From JAOAFX01 sp049700315 (GTDB taxonomy: Bacteria > Hydrothermota > Tepidihabitantia > SM23-42 > JAOAFX01): a DNA stretch of 64,000 nucleotides. Where the stretch lies: assembly GCA_049700315.1 (NCBI GenBank), contig JBNAVN010000005.1:12217-76216 (forward strand), given 5' to 3'. Under the pieces are notes generated by a model. The model searched no databases, was not told the DNA's origin, and worked only from the letters and a program-made list of their open reading frames with translations. The position numbers and the translations under genes were made by a program. Below, piece after piece: positions 17,230-26,088 of this stretch. The number at the start of each line of letters is the position of its first letter. Positions within the stretch are counted from its first letter, which is position 1.

Positions 17230-17844
17230 ATGAAAACGATTGAGGCTACAGGAAAAGACCTGAATGAAGCGATCGCTCAGGGAATCAAGATATTAGGGGT
17301 TATCCAGGATGAGATAACCTATGAAATTCTTTCTCAAAGTGAAACAGAAACCAAGGTCAAGATAACAATAAAAGAGCCTCGTCAGTATCTGCAAACTCTT
17401 ACAAATTATGTGTTGACGAGTATGGGGTTCAAGGTTGGCATTACAGTAACCAAAGATGAACAGGGATTTAATATTAGTATCAAAACAAGGCATGCTGATT
17501 CGTTGCTTATCGGTAAAAACGGAGAGAATCTCTGGGCTTTACAGTATATCATTTCAAGACTTGTGAAAAGATTTTATTCTAATATTAAAATTCTGGTTGA
17601 TGTTAATGGTTATCGCCAGCACCGTAATAATTTCCTGAGAAAAAAGGCTGAAGCAATTGCGCGCATTGTCTTGCAGACCGGCCGGGAGATGGCTCTGGAT
17701 CCAATGACACCCCGAGAAGAAAGGATAGTAACCAACAAAATAAATGAACTGAAAGGTGTAAAACTATATTCAATCGGTAGAGGCAGTAATAGAACTATCA
17801 TCATTGCACCTACCGTGGAAAATAGTGAAGAGTCAAAAGAGTAG
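17230..17844 (+). CDS. khpB: RNA-binding protein KhpB/Jag (Jag_N-KH-R3H)
   Basis: 204 aa with three parts in the usual order: Jag_N (MKTIEATGKDLNEAIAQGIK), a KH domain with the GKNGENLWALQYI loop near residue 98, and a C-terminal R3H domain (PMTPREERIVTNKI, then YSIGRGSNRTIIIAP). It binds RNA, and in Gram-positives it affects cell elongation. AGAGGAGG lies 7 bases before the ATG. It sits between yidC and mnmE as in many genomes. Confidence 0.93.
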   Translation: MKTIEATGKDLNEAIAQGIKILGVIQDEITYEILSQSETETKVKITIKEPRQYLQTLTNYVLTSMGFKVGITVTKDEQGFNISIKTRHADSLLIGKNGENLWALQYIISRLVKRFYSNIKILVDVNGYRQHRNNFLRKKAEAIARIVLQTGREMALDPMTPREERIVTNKINELKGVKLYSIGRGSNRTIIIAPTVENSEESKE

Positions 17845-17849
17845 AAAAT

Positions 17850-19190
17850 GTGAATGATACGATTGTTGCATGTGCAACACCTGCCGGCTATTCAAGCATT
17901 GCTGTAATCAGGTTCAGCGGTGATGAGGCGATAAATCTTCTAAGAAAGATTTTTGTTTCTTCACAGAATATCTCAGTCTTCTTAGCTGGTCATGTTTATT
18001 ATGGCAAAATCGTAAATCCGTCAAATCAAGAAATCATTGATTATGGATTAGCCACTGTGTTCTTTGCACCCAATTCTTACACAGGCGAAAATGTTGTGGA
18101 AATTTCTTGTCATGGAAATCCCATGATCGTTGACCGTATCGTCAAAATTGCGCTGAAACTTGGTGCACGGATTGCCCAGCGTGGCGAATTTACAAAGCGG
18201 GCTTTTTTGAATAACAGGATTGACCTGATTCAGGCTGAGGCAGTGCTGGATACGGTCTATGCCAATTGTGACACGGTTAGAAAACTTGCTATCTATCAAC
18301 TTGAAGGGAAACTTTCAGAATTCATTGAGAGAATAAAAACTGAGATAGTTTCCTTTCTAACCAGAATTGAGGCAAATATTGATTTTCCCGAGGAAGAGGA
18401 AACCGGCTTTGACAGAAATGAATTCAGGAGAGAAATCAGTGAGATACAGAAAAAAATACTAAGTCTATTAGAGTCAGCAGAACAGGGAATAAAATTAAAA
18501 CAGGGTTATAAAGTTGTCATTGCTGGAAGGACGAATGTTGGAAAATCCACGCTCTTTAATAGATTACTTGGCTATGACCGGGCAATTGTTCATGAAACAC
18601 CAGGGACCACAAGAGATTATCTTGAAGAACCGGTGGAGATAGAAGGAATTCTGGTCAGATTGATTGATACCGCAGGAATCTTTCTGGAGGCAGGCGGTCC
18701 TGATGATATTGCGAGTAAACGAAGTGAAGAATTGTTGAAGAATGCTGATTTGATACTACAGATTTTTGATGGTGCTGAAGCAATGAATGAACAAGACGCT
18801 TATCTTTATAATTTAATGAAAGACCTCAATAAAATTTATATCATTAACAAGATTGATTTGAATATTGCGCTGAAGGAAAGTGAGATATTAGGTGATGCGA
18901 TAAAAATTTCCGCAAAAAATGGCGAAAATATTGATATCTTAAAAAGGGCTATTAAAGAACATTTGTTCCCTGAAATGCCCAACGAAAATATTCTGATAAC
19001 AAGAACGCGTCAGATTGAAGCGCTAAAAGCGCTGTACAAATGTCTTTCAAATACCGGGGAATCTCAAACATTGGAGACGGTCGCATTTGAGTTGCATAAT
19101 GCACTTGATATCATTGGTGAACTCACAGGAAGGGTATTCCGTGAGGATATCCTCAACAAGATATTTGAAGAATTCTGTGTCGGCAAATAA
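17850..19190 (+). CDS. mnmE: tRNA uridine-5-carboxymethylaminomethyl modification GTPase MnmE
   Basis: 446 aa. The N-terminal formyl-THF-binding domain starts TIVACATPAGYSSIAVIR. A helical domain is split by a Ras-like G domain with GRTNVGKSTLFN, DTAG and NKID. The C-terminus ends FCVGK, the catalytic cysteine motif. With MnmG it modifies U34 of certain tRNAs. The start is GTG, 5 bases after khpB. It ends directly against the convergent glycosyltransferase gene at 19191. Confidence 0.96.
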   Translation: MNDTIVACATPAGYSSIAVIRFSGDEAINLLRKIFVSSQNISVFLAGHVYYGKIVNPSNQEIIDYGLATVFFAPNSYTGENVVEISCHGNPMIVDRIVKIALKLGARIAQRGEFTKRAFLNNRIDLIQAEAVLDTVYANCDTVRKLAIYQLEGKLSEFIERIKTEIVSFLTRIEANIDFPEEEETGFDRNEFRREISEIQKKILSLLESAEQGIKLKQGYKVVIAGRTNVGKSTLFNRLLGYDRAIVHETPGTTRDYLEEPVEIEGILVRLIDTAGIFLEAGGPDDIASKRSEELLKNADLILQIFDGAEAMNEQDAYLYNLMKDLNKIYIINKIDLNIALKESEILGDAIKISAKNGENIDILKRAIKEHLFPEMPNENILITRTRQIEALKALYKCLSNTGESQTLETVAFELHNALDIIGELTGRVFREDILNKIFEEFCVGK

Positions 19191-20657
19191 TCAGTCTTTT
19201 ATTACAGTCATACCGGGTTCAAACGCCATTTTCCAGAGATTAGTCAAAGTAAGCGTATCAAGTTTTTCAATTGATACAGCGTATATTTCATATATTTGTT
19301 TTTTCGTTCGCAGACTATTGAAAATGTCTTTGTAGTAAATCGGGGCATCAATAAATTCTATTGAATCTTTTTCTATCGCCCTCTCTCTGATTGACTTGAA
19401 TTTTTCGCTGAAATCTTCAAATATTGAAGAGTAAATAAGCAAAAGATACTTTTCCTTTCTGAGCAAGTTTTCGTCTTTCTTTATGATTTCACGAATCTGC
19501 AAATTTTTGATGTTTCTCAATGCTGTGGGAATGTTAGATTCAGATTGCAGAATGGTTCCATCAAAATAGAAAACAATGTTCGGCGGAACAAGGGCAAATA
19601 GATATGTATTATTGTATTTCTTTTTTAGAGATTCAACCCTCTGCGCAATCAATAACGGAAACTTTGAATTATAAATAAGGGTATTATGACCAATTAGAAT
19701 ATTGAAGAAAAAAATCAGTGCCAGCAGATAATAGCGAATTTTCTTGAGTTTATACAGGAGTGCAGCTGAAAAAAGTGAAAGGAACGGTATCAAAGGATAG
19801 GCAAGCCGCAGATACGGATAGTAAAATCCTAGCACAATGAAAAAGATTATTATTATTGCGAGAATGAAATAGTCTGTTTTCTCCTTCATACGATAGAAAA
19901 TTCCAGAAAGAAAAATGAGCGGTGCAAAACGGATTATATAATACAAGAATTTAAGGTGGTTTATACCAAGGAGTTTTCCATGACGTTGGGTTATATTTGT
20001 GATTGATACAATCTTAATGAATATAATAATATAGGGGAGAAGTAGTAAAATTGGAATAATAATAGCGAATATAAACCAGGATTTATTGAGTTCTTTTCGG
20101 CGGGTAGTGCCAATGAATAAGAAAATCAAGAAAAGCACAGGTCCGGTGTATTTTGTATAACAAGCGAAAACAGTGAATAAACAACAAAAAAGATAATAAA
20201 CAATTTGATTTGCTTTGATTGATTGATAAAAAAAATAAACTGCTCCAACAAAAAACAAAAGAAAAAATGCATCACTCAGCCCGGACTTGGAGAAAAAAAA
20301 GAAAAATTCTGTGGAGATAAACAATATAACTGCAATAAGCCCGGTGATTTCATTGTACAGACTCTTTCCAAAAGAGAAAAGAAAATATATAGTAACTGCA
20401 GAAGAAATGATTGAGATTAGGGGCATTAGCCAGGCGTGTTCACCAAAAATCTTGAATAGCAGTGCAATAATCATCTGATATAGGGGTGGGGTCTGAAAGT
20501 TAAAGGGTTTGCCTTGCGCACCCATTGTTGCCAGGTATTTTGCCTGCAGGACAAAGGCACCTTCATCCCAGTCAATCAATGAAAGATTTTTGAGGTTCAG
20601 TATGTTTGCAATAACAAATATTAGGACAATAATGTGGATTAGATATATTTTCTTCAC
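19191..20657 (-). CDS. GT39-like (ArnT/PMT-type) membrane glycosyltransferase
   Basis: 488 aa, about ten hydrophobic helices. The first loop carries LSLIDWDEGAFVLQAKYL with the acidic pair expected for GT-C glycosyltransferases that use lipid-linked sugars. TPPLYQMIIALLFKIFGEHAW follows, as in the PMT_2/GT39 family. It probably transfers a sugar to an envelope acceptor on the outer face of the cytoplasmic membrane; donor and acceptor are unknown. The start is GTG. I found no clear promoter in the 76 bases upstream. Confidence 0.75.
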   Translation of the reverse strand: MKKIYLIHIIVLIFVIANILNLKNLSLIDWDEGAFVLQAKYLATMGAQGKPFNFQTPPLYQMIIALLFKIFGEHAWLMPLISIISSAVTIYFLFSFGKSLYNEITGLIAVILFISTEFFFFFSKSGLSDAFFLLFFVGAVYFFYQSIKANQIVYYLFCCLFTVFACYTKYTGPVLFLIFLFIGTTRRKELNKSWFIFAIIIPILLLLPYIIIFIKIVSITNITQRHGKLLGINHLKFLYYIIRFAPLIFLSGIFYRMKEKTDYFILAIIIIFFIVLGFYYPYLRLAYPLIPFLSLFSAALLYKLKKIRYYLLALIFFFNILIGHNTLIYNSKFPLLIAQRVESLKKKYNNTYLFALVPPNIVFYFDGTILQSESNIPTALRNIKNLQIREIIKKDENLLRKEKYLLLIYSSIFEDFSEKFKSIRERAIEKDSIEFIDAPIYYKDIFNSLRTKKQIYEIYAVSIEKLDTLTLTNLWKMAFEPGMTVIKD

Positions 20658-20733
20658 GATTTTGACTTACTTACAATCATATGTATTGCAATAGTGAATA
20701 TGTATTAGCCCAACACCTAATTCAAAGTCTCTT

Positions 20734-21084
20734 TCATTCCTCACGCCAGAACAAAATTCTGCCACAATTTGGGCAGGTCACAATTTCATTGCTTTTTGTT
20801 AACATTTCAGTTGGCAATTGCTGGAAGCAGCCAAAACAGAATCCATTTTTTACTTCCGCGATCGCGAGCGGATAACGTTTTCTTATCCGCTCATAGACCT
20901 CTGCATACTCTTTTGGGATTTGTTTCAGTAAGCCGCTTCTTTCTCTTTTCAAACTCAATAACCCTACTTCTTCATCAATCCTAAAACCTATTTTCTTATC
21001 TGCTTCTTTGTCCGCAATAAGATTATCCAAATCAAAAAGTCTTTTCAAAAGACGCATAATATCTATTTCTTCATTCATAATCAC
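20734..21084 (-). CDS. Coiled-coil/zinc-ribbon protein (C4 type)
   Basis: 116 aa. The N-terminal ~75 residues are charged helices (LLKRLFDLDNLIADKEADKK). The C-terminus has two Cys pairs, CFGCFQQLP and CPNCGRILFW, forming a C4 zinc ribbon. This resembles the short bacterial relatives of the CT398/zf-RING_7 family. Function unknown. Its ATG overlaps the stop of the PTS gene by 4 bases, so they form a two-gene unit. Confidence 0.75.
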   Translation of the reverse strand: MIMNEEIDIMRLLKRLFDLDNLIADKEADKKIGFRIDEEVGLLSLKRERSGLLKQIPKEYAEVYERIRKRYPLAIAEVKNGFCFGCFQQLPTEMLTKSNEIVTCPNCGRILFWREE

Positions 21085-21548
21085 CTCTTCTTGGAGATTG
21101 CCTTTTCTATTTCATTTATTAGGGCAATGAATTCATCCGGGGTTGTTGGTTTGTTCATCAGACTGCCTTTGGTCATTTCCTTTGATATTTGGACAACCCT
21201 TCCTAATGTTATCAAGTATTGATTTCCAGGATCCTGAGGTGGCGCAATAATCAGGAAAAATAATGATACCGGTTTTTTATCAATGGCATTGAAATTTATT
21301 GGTTTTACTGTTCTACCAACCGCGATTTCTAATTTGCTTACCGCAAGTGAACGGCAATGAGGAATTGCAATACCCTTGCCAATGCCAGTAGAACCAAGTT
21401 CTTCCCTTTTCAAAAGCGTTGAATAGATCAATTCAGCATCAGTTTTGCTTTTTATCATATACACAAGATCTTTCAATACCTCTTCTTTTTTTGTTGATTT
21501 CAATTCCAGATTTATTCTTTCTCTGGACAAAAGACTTGCAAGATTCAT
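21081..21548 (-). CDS. PTS EIIA domain protein (fructose/mannitol, nitrogen-PTS type)
   Basis: 155 aa, a single EIIA domain. The phosphorylated His lies in GSTGIGKGIAIPHCRS (~residue 64). No EIIB, EIIC, HPr or EI gene is near, so a regulatory (PtsN-like) role is more likely than sugar transport. GGGAGG lies before the ATG. The start overlaps nothing upstream; argS ends 68 bases away. Confidence 0.85.
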   Translation of the reverse strand: MNLASLLSRERINLELKSTKKEEVLKDLVYMIKSKTDAELIYSTLLKREELGSTGIGKGIAIPHCRSLAVSKLEIAVGRTVKPINFNAIDKKPVSLFFLIIAPPQDPGNQYLITLGRVVQISKEMTKGSLMNKPTTPDEFIALINEIEKAISKKR

Positions 21549-21616
21549 TTAACCTCCCTATTGTTAAATGTTAAGATCCAAACACCAAATTCCAAACAAA
21601 ATTGGGAATTTTTTCA

Positions 21617-23188
21617 TCACATCCTTTCCGGACAAGAACAGCCGAGTAATTCCATACCTGTTCTTATTGTTTGGGCGGTCCGGGCAATAAGATATAGTCG
21701 TGCCTGACTTAGAACTTTGTCATCGCTGACCACGCGATGTTTTTGATAAAAATGGTGGAACATTCTTGATAGTTCAATCAAGTAATATGTAAGCATAAAT
21801 GGTTCAAGGTTTTTCACAGCATCTTCCACCAACTCTTCAAATCTCAGCACATATTTTATAAGTGCCAGTTCTTCATTCTCTTTGATCAAATGCAAGTCTT
21901 CGTTTTCATTAAGAGTAATGTTGTGTTCCTGGGCATATTTCAAGATACTCATAATTCTCGCATACGCATACTGCACATAATATACAGGATTGTCTTCTGA
22001 TACAGTGCGTGCCAAATCCAGGTCAAAGTCAAGGTGCTGGGAACTTGAACGCATCAGGAAAAAAAATCTGATGACATCAACTGGAATTTCTTTAAGCAAA
22101 TCTTCAAGCGGTGTAAAGGTGCCCGCCCTTTTTGACATTGAAACATAGACGTCATCTTTCTTCAGTTTCACTTGTTGAACAATGATAATTCTAAGAATAT
22201 TTTCAGAAAAGTCAAGTGCCTTAAGTCCTGCATACAAACTATCCACCTGCCCAAGATGGTCGGGTCCAAGTATCGTAATCAAATTTTGATAATTTCGTTC
22301 AATCTTATTGAGATGATATGCAATATCAGGCAGTAAATAGGTATATCTCCCATCCTTCGTGATTATGACGCGGTCCCGGCTATCATTGTAAGAAGTTGTC
22401 TTCAAATATGTTGCCCCATCCTGTTCAAATATCAGATTTTTATGCTCATAGGTCTTCAATACCTTTTCTACATAGCCCTTGTTTCGTATTTCAGATTCCC
22501 GTATCCAATTCTTGAATATGACACGGAAGTTTTCCAACATTGACCGATGTTGTTCTACAAAATAATTGACCGCATTGATTTTAATATCTTCTATATCAGT
22601 TATTTTCTTCTGCAGGAAATGTTGGGCAACTGAGATAAGATATTCACCATGATAACCATCCTCCGGGATAGAAAATTCTTTACCTTCAATCTGGTTCATT
22701 CTTTGTTTGATGCTTTCAGCGAGTAACTCAATCTGTCGTCCGGAATCGTTTACATAGTATTCTGCATCAGCATAGAATCCTGCATAGTTCAATAACCTGA
22801 CCAGTGAATCACCGAATGCAGCGGCCCTGCCATTGACAATATTTATCGGACCTGTGGGATTGACACTCACAAACTCAACATTCACTTTCAAACCTTTGCC
22901 GATATTGCATTTCTCTTTGTTTTTGAATTTTTCCTTGATATATTCAGGATTAAGCACGAAATTAACAAAACCCGGAGGATAAATTACTGCTTCATTGATG
23001 ATAGGTGATTTTGTCTTACTTGCGATATCTTCAGCAATCTTTAATGGACTTAAGGATTTGCCGGCAGCAAGCCGCATTGCCAGGTTTGTTGTATAATCAC
23101 CTTTTTTTCCTGCAGGAACATAATCAATCACAATTTTTTGCTCAGGAAACAAGTCCTCCAAGAGCTTTTTTAGATCATCGCGGACCAT
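21617..23188 (-). CDS. argS: Arginyl-tRNA synthetase with altered HIGH signature
   Basis: 523 aa, slightly short for ArgRS. The N-terminal tRNA-binding domain includes PAGKKGDYTTNLAMRLA. The class I core has VSVNPTGPINIVNGRAAAFG where the HIGH motif (for example LHVGHGR) normally lies, so both His positions are Asn. The second signature appears as VSMSKRAGTFTPL. A DALR-type anticodon domain ends the protein (YAYARIMSILKYAQE to the C-terminus). Product identity is secure from overall sequence; the altered motif is noted as a finding. It follows rsfS with one base between. Confidence 0.93.
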   Translation of the reverse strand: MVRDDLKKLLEDLFPEQKIVIDYVPAGKKGDYTTNLAMRLAAGKSLSPLKIAEDIASKTKSPIINEAVIYPPGFVNFVLNPEYIKEKFKNKEKCNIGKGLKVNVEFVSVNPTGPINIVNGRAAAFGDSLVRLLNYAGFYADAEYYVNDSGRQIELLAESIKQRMNQIEGKEFSIPEDGYHGEYLISVAQHFLQKKITDIEDIKINAVNYFVEQHRSMLENFRVIFKNWIRESEIRNKGYVEKVLKTYEHKNLIFEQDGATYLKTTSYNDSRDRVIITKDGRYTYLLPDIAYHLNKIERNYQNLITILGPDHLGQVDSLYAGLKALDFSENILRIIIVQQVKLKKDDVYVSMSKRAGTFTPLEDLLKEIPVDVIRFFFLMRSSSQHLDFDLDLARTVSEDNPVYYVQYAYARIMSILKYAQEHNITLNENEDLHLIKENEELALIKYVLRFEELVEDAVKNLEPFMLTYYLIELSRMFHHFYQKHRVVSDDKVLSQARLYLIARTAQTIRTGMELLGCSCPERM

Positions 23189-23189
23189 T

Positions 23190-23534
23190 CTAAATCTTCA
23201 CCTGTGGGGCATCACCCCATAATCTTTCGAGTCCATAGAACTCTCGCGCTTCTTTTGAAAATATGTGAACAATCACATCTATGTAATCAAGTAAAATCCA
23301 ACCTCCTTCCTCAACGCCCTCAATGTGGTCAGGTCTTTCATATTCAGATAGACAGTTAGCAAGTGTCTTATTGTGGATGTCTGATAAACCAGTCGCAATC
23401 ACAAAAAAGTCTGTTATCGGTGAGATATCCCGTAAATCAAAGATTATAATATCTTCACCCTTCTTGTCACTTATGATACGGGCAAGTTCTCTTGCCAATT
23501 CAACGGGTTGTTTTTCAGAATCTTTTTTCTGCAT
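23190..23534 (-). CDS. rsfS: Ribosomal silencing factor RsfS
   Basis: 114 aa from the ATG at 23534 (a GTG at 23564 would add ten residues). Family hallmarks are IIIFDLRDISPITDFFVIATG and the C-terminal GGWILLDYIDVIVHIFSKEAREFYGLERLWGDA. It binds L14 and blocks joining of ribosomal subunits in starved cells. It overlaps the LytR_C gene by about 20 bases and is followed directly by argS. Confidence 0.93.
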   Translation of the reverse strand: MQKKDSEKQPVELARELARIISDKKGEDIIIFDLRDISPITDFFVIATGLSDIHNKTLANCLSEYERPDHIEGVEEGGWILLDYIDVIVHIFSKEAREFYGLERLWGDAPQVKI

Positions 23535-23997
23535 CGGGAAATATCTTTGTATAATCTTCACCAACTATCAGCGTGATATCAATGTATAGTGCAGGGTCAA
23601 CATCCTTCCCAATATTCTTGCAACCAATCCGCTGAGCAAAATACTTGCCATTTTTCATATCATCATCAGCCCTTTCAATTACGATTGTTTCTTTGTATAA
23701 TGCCTCAGTAGTTCCAATTTTGACAACATTAAATCCTTTTTCACGCAAGATGTCACTGACCCTGATTGCAAGGCGGTTCACTTTACATCCATTCAAGACT
23801 TCTACGCGTAGATTGCTATTTTTCTTATATATTTGCTCAGGATCTTCTCTCGTGCGCATATAGATGACTGAAGCACCAAATAGAAAGACAATAATTATCA
23901 AAATAATCAAGAGCACTCTGCCCGCACTGGGTTTTTGCAAGGGGATGTGTGAGTGTGACATCGCGGAATTTAGAAATGCTGGATTTTCTTCAGTCAT
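23515..23997 (-). CDS. Membrane-anchored LytR_C-domain protein
   Basis: 160 aa. A cytoplasmic tail of ~25 residues, one membrane helix (RVLLIILIIIVFLFGASVIY), then a LytR C-terminal-type domain: LRVEVLNGCKVNRLAIRVSD, FNVVKIGTTEALYKETIVIE and DPALYIDITLIVGEDY. This domain often lies next to rsfS, and in LCP proteins it follows the catalytic part, which is absent here. Function unknown, possibly envelope-related. Its ATG overlaps the stop of the upstream uridylyltransferase gene by 4 bases. Confidence 0.8.
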   Translation of the reverse strand: MTEENPAFLNSAMSHSHIPLQKPSAGRVLLIILIIIVFLFGASVIYMRTREDPEQIYKKNSNLRVEVLNGCKVNRLAIRVSDILREKGFNVVKIGTTEALYKETIVIERADDDMKNGKYFAQRIGCKNIGKDVDPALYIDITLIVGEDYTKIFPDAEKRF

Positions 23998-24935
23998 ATC
24001 TTTAGTGATTTCTTTTTCCCATCCCTGATCCAGACAAACGGTCCGACTGTGCTATTGTCTTTTATGAATGTTCTCCCTTCAATCAGTGTGAATGGATGTA
24101 TATGAACAAATTTCCCAATTCTGACAGTTAAATCAATATTTGTAGTCATTGGGTCTTCAATATAGACACCGCGGAGCATGAGTTCATTTAGAAAATTCTT
24201 CTTTATTATCGCTCTGACTCGGGCAAGATCTGACTTGGTGTTAATACCCAAGATTTCTTCTTCATTGCTTATTTTTAAACCAATGACCTTTTTCTTTTCT
24301 CTTATTAATTCATGAACGATATCAGTTAAATAGAACTCATTTTGTTTGTTGTTCGTTTTAATATTGGTGAGTGCTTCCGTGATCAGTTCCCGGGAACCGA
24401 AATATATACCAGTATTTATCTCTCTTATCATTAATTCTCTTTTACTGGCATCAATATGCTCCACGATTCTCAGGATGTTTCCGTTTTTATCTCTTACGAT
24501 TCTACCATATCCAGAGGGATCAGATAGTTCACACGTCAGGATGGAGAGGTCAGCCATTTGCCTGAAATGATTCTCTATCATTCCGTTTATTGTCTCTTTT
24601 CGTAAAAGCGGAACATCTCCATACAAGATCAGGACATTATGACCTGTAGCAAGTGCAATCCCCTTTTTCGCAGCGTCTCCGGTGCCTCGAGGGATTTTCT
24701 GGATTGCGTATTTAACCGTATTGCCAAGAATTTTTCTAATTTCTTCGGTTTTGTTGCCAACTACTACAATTATCTCATTGGATTTCAGTTCATAAGCAAG
24801 GTCCACTACAAACTGAATCATCGTTTTCCCCAATATTTTGTATAGAATTTTGGGCGTCTGAGTGTGCATTCTTTTGCTAATGCCTGCCGCAAGGATTATG
24901 CTTGAAAAAGAATGAAGATTGGTTTTTAATGGCAC
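23994..24935 (-). CDS. GlmU-like nucleotidyltransferase lacking the acetyltransferase domain
   Basis: 313 aa. The N-terminal pyrophosphorylase domain has the sugar-NTP transferase signature ILAAGISKRMHTQTPKIL, then QKIPRGTGDAAKKGI and LYGDVPLLRKETI, as in GlmU. Only a short left-handed beta-helix stretch (ITNGMT-like turns, residues ~255-300) follows, whereas GlmU is ~450 aa with a full acetyltransferase. It therefore likely makes a UDP-sugar (perhaps UDP-GlcNAc) but cannot acetylate. The start is GTG at 24935, supported by the promoter with its -10 box ending 5 bases upstream. Confidence 0.8.
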   Translation of the reverse strand: MPLKTNLHSFSSIILAAGISKRMHTQTPKILYKILGKTMIQFVVDLAYELKSNEIIVVVGNKTEEIRKILGNTVKYAIQKIPRGTGDAAKKGIALATGHNVLILYGDVPLLRKETINGMIENHFRQMADLSILTCELSDPSGYGRIVRDKNGNILRIVEHIDASKRELMIREINTGIYFGSRELITEALTNIKTNNKQNEFYLTDIVHELIREKKKVIGLKISNEEEILGINTKSDLARVRAIIKKNFLNELMLRGVYIEDPMTTNIDLTVRIGKFVHIHPFTLIEGRTFIKDNSTVGPFVWIRDGKKKSLKI

Positions 24936-24940
24936 ACCTA

Positions 24941-24968
24941 AATATATTCAAAATTTGAATTATGTCAA
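24941..24968 (-). promoter_or_regulatory. Promoter of GlmU-like/LytR_C/rsfS/argS operon, leaderless with GTG start
   Basis: Minus strand TTGACA (24963-24968), 16-base spacer, TATATT (24941-24946), then 5 bases to the GTG start at 24935. Confidence 0.75.
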
Positions 24969-25068
24969 GTCCGGAAACTCAAGTGCCAATTTTGTAATTA
25001 ATCTTTTCTTTCTGACAGGATCATTTGAACAGTTTTCATTTCATAATCATTTGACCAAATCTGAGGGG

Positions 25069-25096
25069 TTGATTTTACGAAATTTTTTTATATAAT
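25069..25096 (+). promoter_or_regulatory. Promoter of liv operon, probably leaderless
   Basis: TTGATT (25069-25074), 16-base spacer, TATAAT (25091-25096), then 7 bases to the livH ATG at 25104. Confidence 0.75.
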
Positions 25097-25103
25097 AGGC
25101 TCA

Positions 25104-25988
25104 ATGTCATATTTTCTCCAGCAAGTGATAAATGGCCTTCAATTAGGTTTTGTTTATGCACTGATTGCCCTTGGCTATACCATGGTCTATGGTATTGTCC
25201 GTTTGATAAATTTTGCCCACGGTGATGTATTTATGGTTGGTGCGTATCTCGGGTTTTATGGTCTGGCATTATATCACTTGCCTTTTCCTTTTGCTATTCT
25301 GTTTGCCATGGCAGGTTGTGCAATAATTGGCATCACAATTGAAAGATTTGCGTACAAGCCATTGAGAAGTGCACCGCGAATATCCGCATTGATCACGGCA
25401 ATGGGTGTTTCATTGTTCCTGGAATATTTTACCAGTCTGAAATTTGTGTTTGGTCCAAATTACCTTGCTTATCCCAGACCTTTTGAAGTATGTACATATC
25501 AAATTGGTCCTGTATGCATATCCAATATCCAGATACTTGTATTCAGTGTGGCGATTTTTTTGTTAATTCTTCTGCAGTTCATTGTTCAAAAAACAAAAAT
25601 TGGCATGGCAATGAGGGCCGTATCTTATGATAAAGATACTGCAAAATTGATGGGAATAGATGTGAATTTTATCATTTCCATCACCTTCGGGATTGGTTCA
25701 GCACTTGCTGGTGCTGGTGGAGTGCTTTACGGAATTGCCTATCCCCAGATACATCCATTTATGGGAATAATGCCCGGGTTGAAGGCATTTGTTGCTGCTG
25801 TGCTTGGTGGTATTGGTTCAATTCCTGGTGCAATGCTCGGTGCTCTGATCATGGGCACTGTTGAGACAATGTCTTCAGCATATATTTCTTCTACAATGCG
25901 CGATGCCATTGCCTTTTCAATTTTGATAATTGTTCTTCTGGTAAAACCCACCGGAATATTGGGAAAGACAGAAACAGAGAAAGTATGA
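25104..25988 (+). CDS. livH: Branched-chain amino-acid-type ABC transporter permease LivH
   Basis: 294 aa, about eight membrane helices. It begins with the family hallmark INGLQLGFVYALIALGYTMV and has YGIVRLINFAHGDVFM and the C-terminal KAFVAAVLGGIGSIPGAMLG. One of the two permeases of a HAAT-family importer (branched-chain or other amino acids, urea or similar). No binding-protein gene accompanies the operon in this window. Start supported by the promoter just upstream. Confidence 0.93.
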   Translation: MSYFLQQVINGLQLGFVYALIALGYTMVYGIVRLINFAHGDVFMVGAYLGFYGLALYHLPFPFAILFAMAGCAIIGITIERFAYKPLRSAPRISALITAMGVSLFLEYFTSLKFVFGPNYLAYPRPFEVCTYQIGPVCISNIQILVFSVAIFLLILLQFIVQKTKIGMAMRAVSYDKDTAKLMGIDVNFIISITFGIGSALAGAGGVLYGIAYPQIHPFMGIMPGLKAFVAAVLGGIGSIPGAMLGALIMGTVETMSSAYISSTMRDAIAFSILIIVLLVKPTGILGKTETEKV

Positions 25989-26073
25989 CCGGTAAATTTC
26001 AAATTCCAAATAGAGAAAAATGTAAATATTGGCACTTAACAATTTTGCCAGATTTGGAATCTATAGTCCGGTC
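25988..26073. repeat. Interrupted inverted repeat between livH and livM
   Basis: GACCGG (25988-25993) is mirrored by CCGGTC (26068-26073), and ATTCCAAAT (26004-26012) by ATTTGGAAT (26052-26060). The whole livH-livM gap could thus fold as an imperfect stem. It may temper read-through or stabilise the mRNA, or be the remnant of a small inserted element. Confidence 0.45.
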
Positions 26074-26088
26074 TATTGAGAGAAAGAA

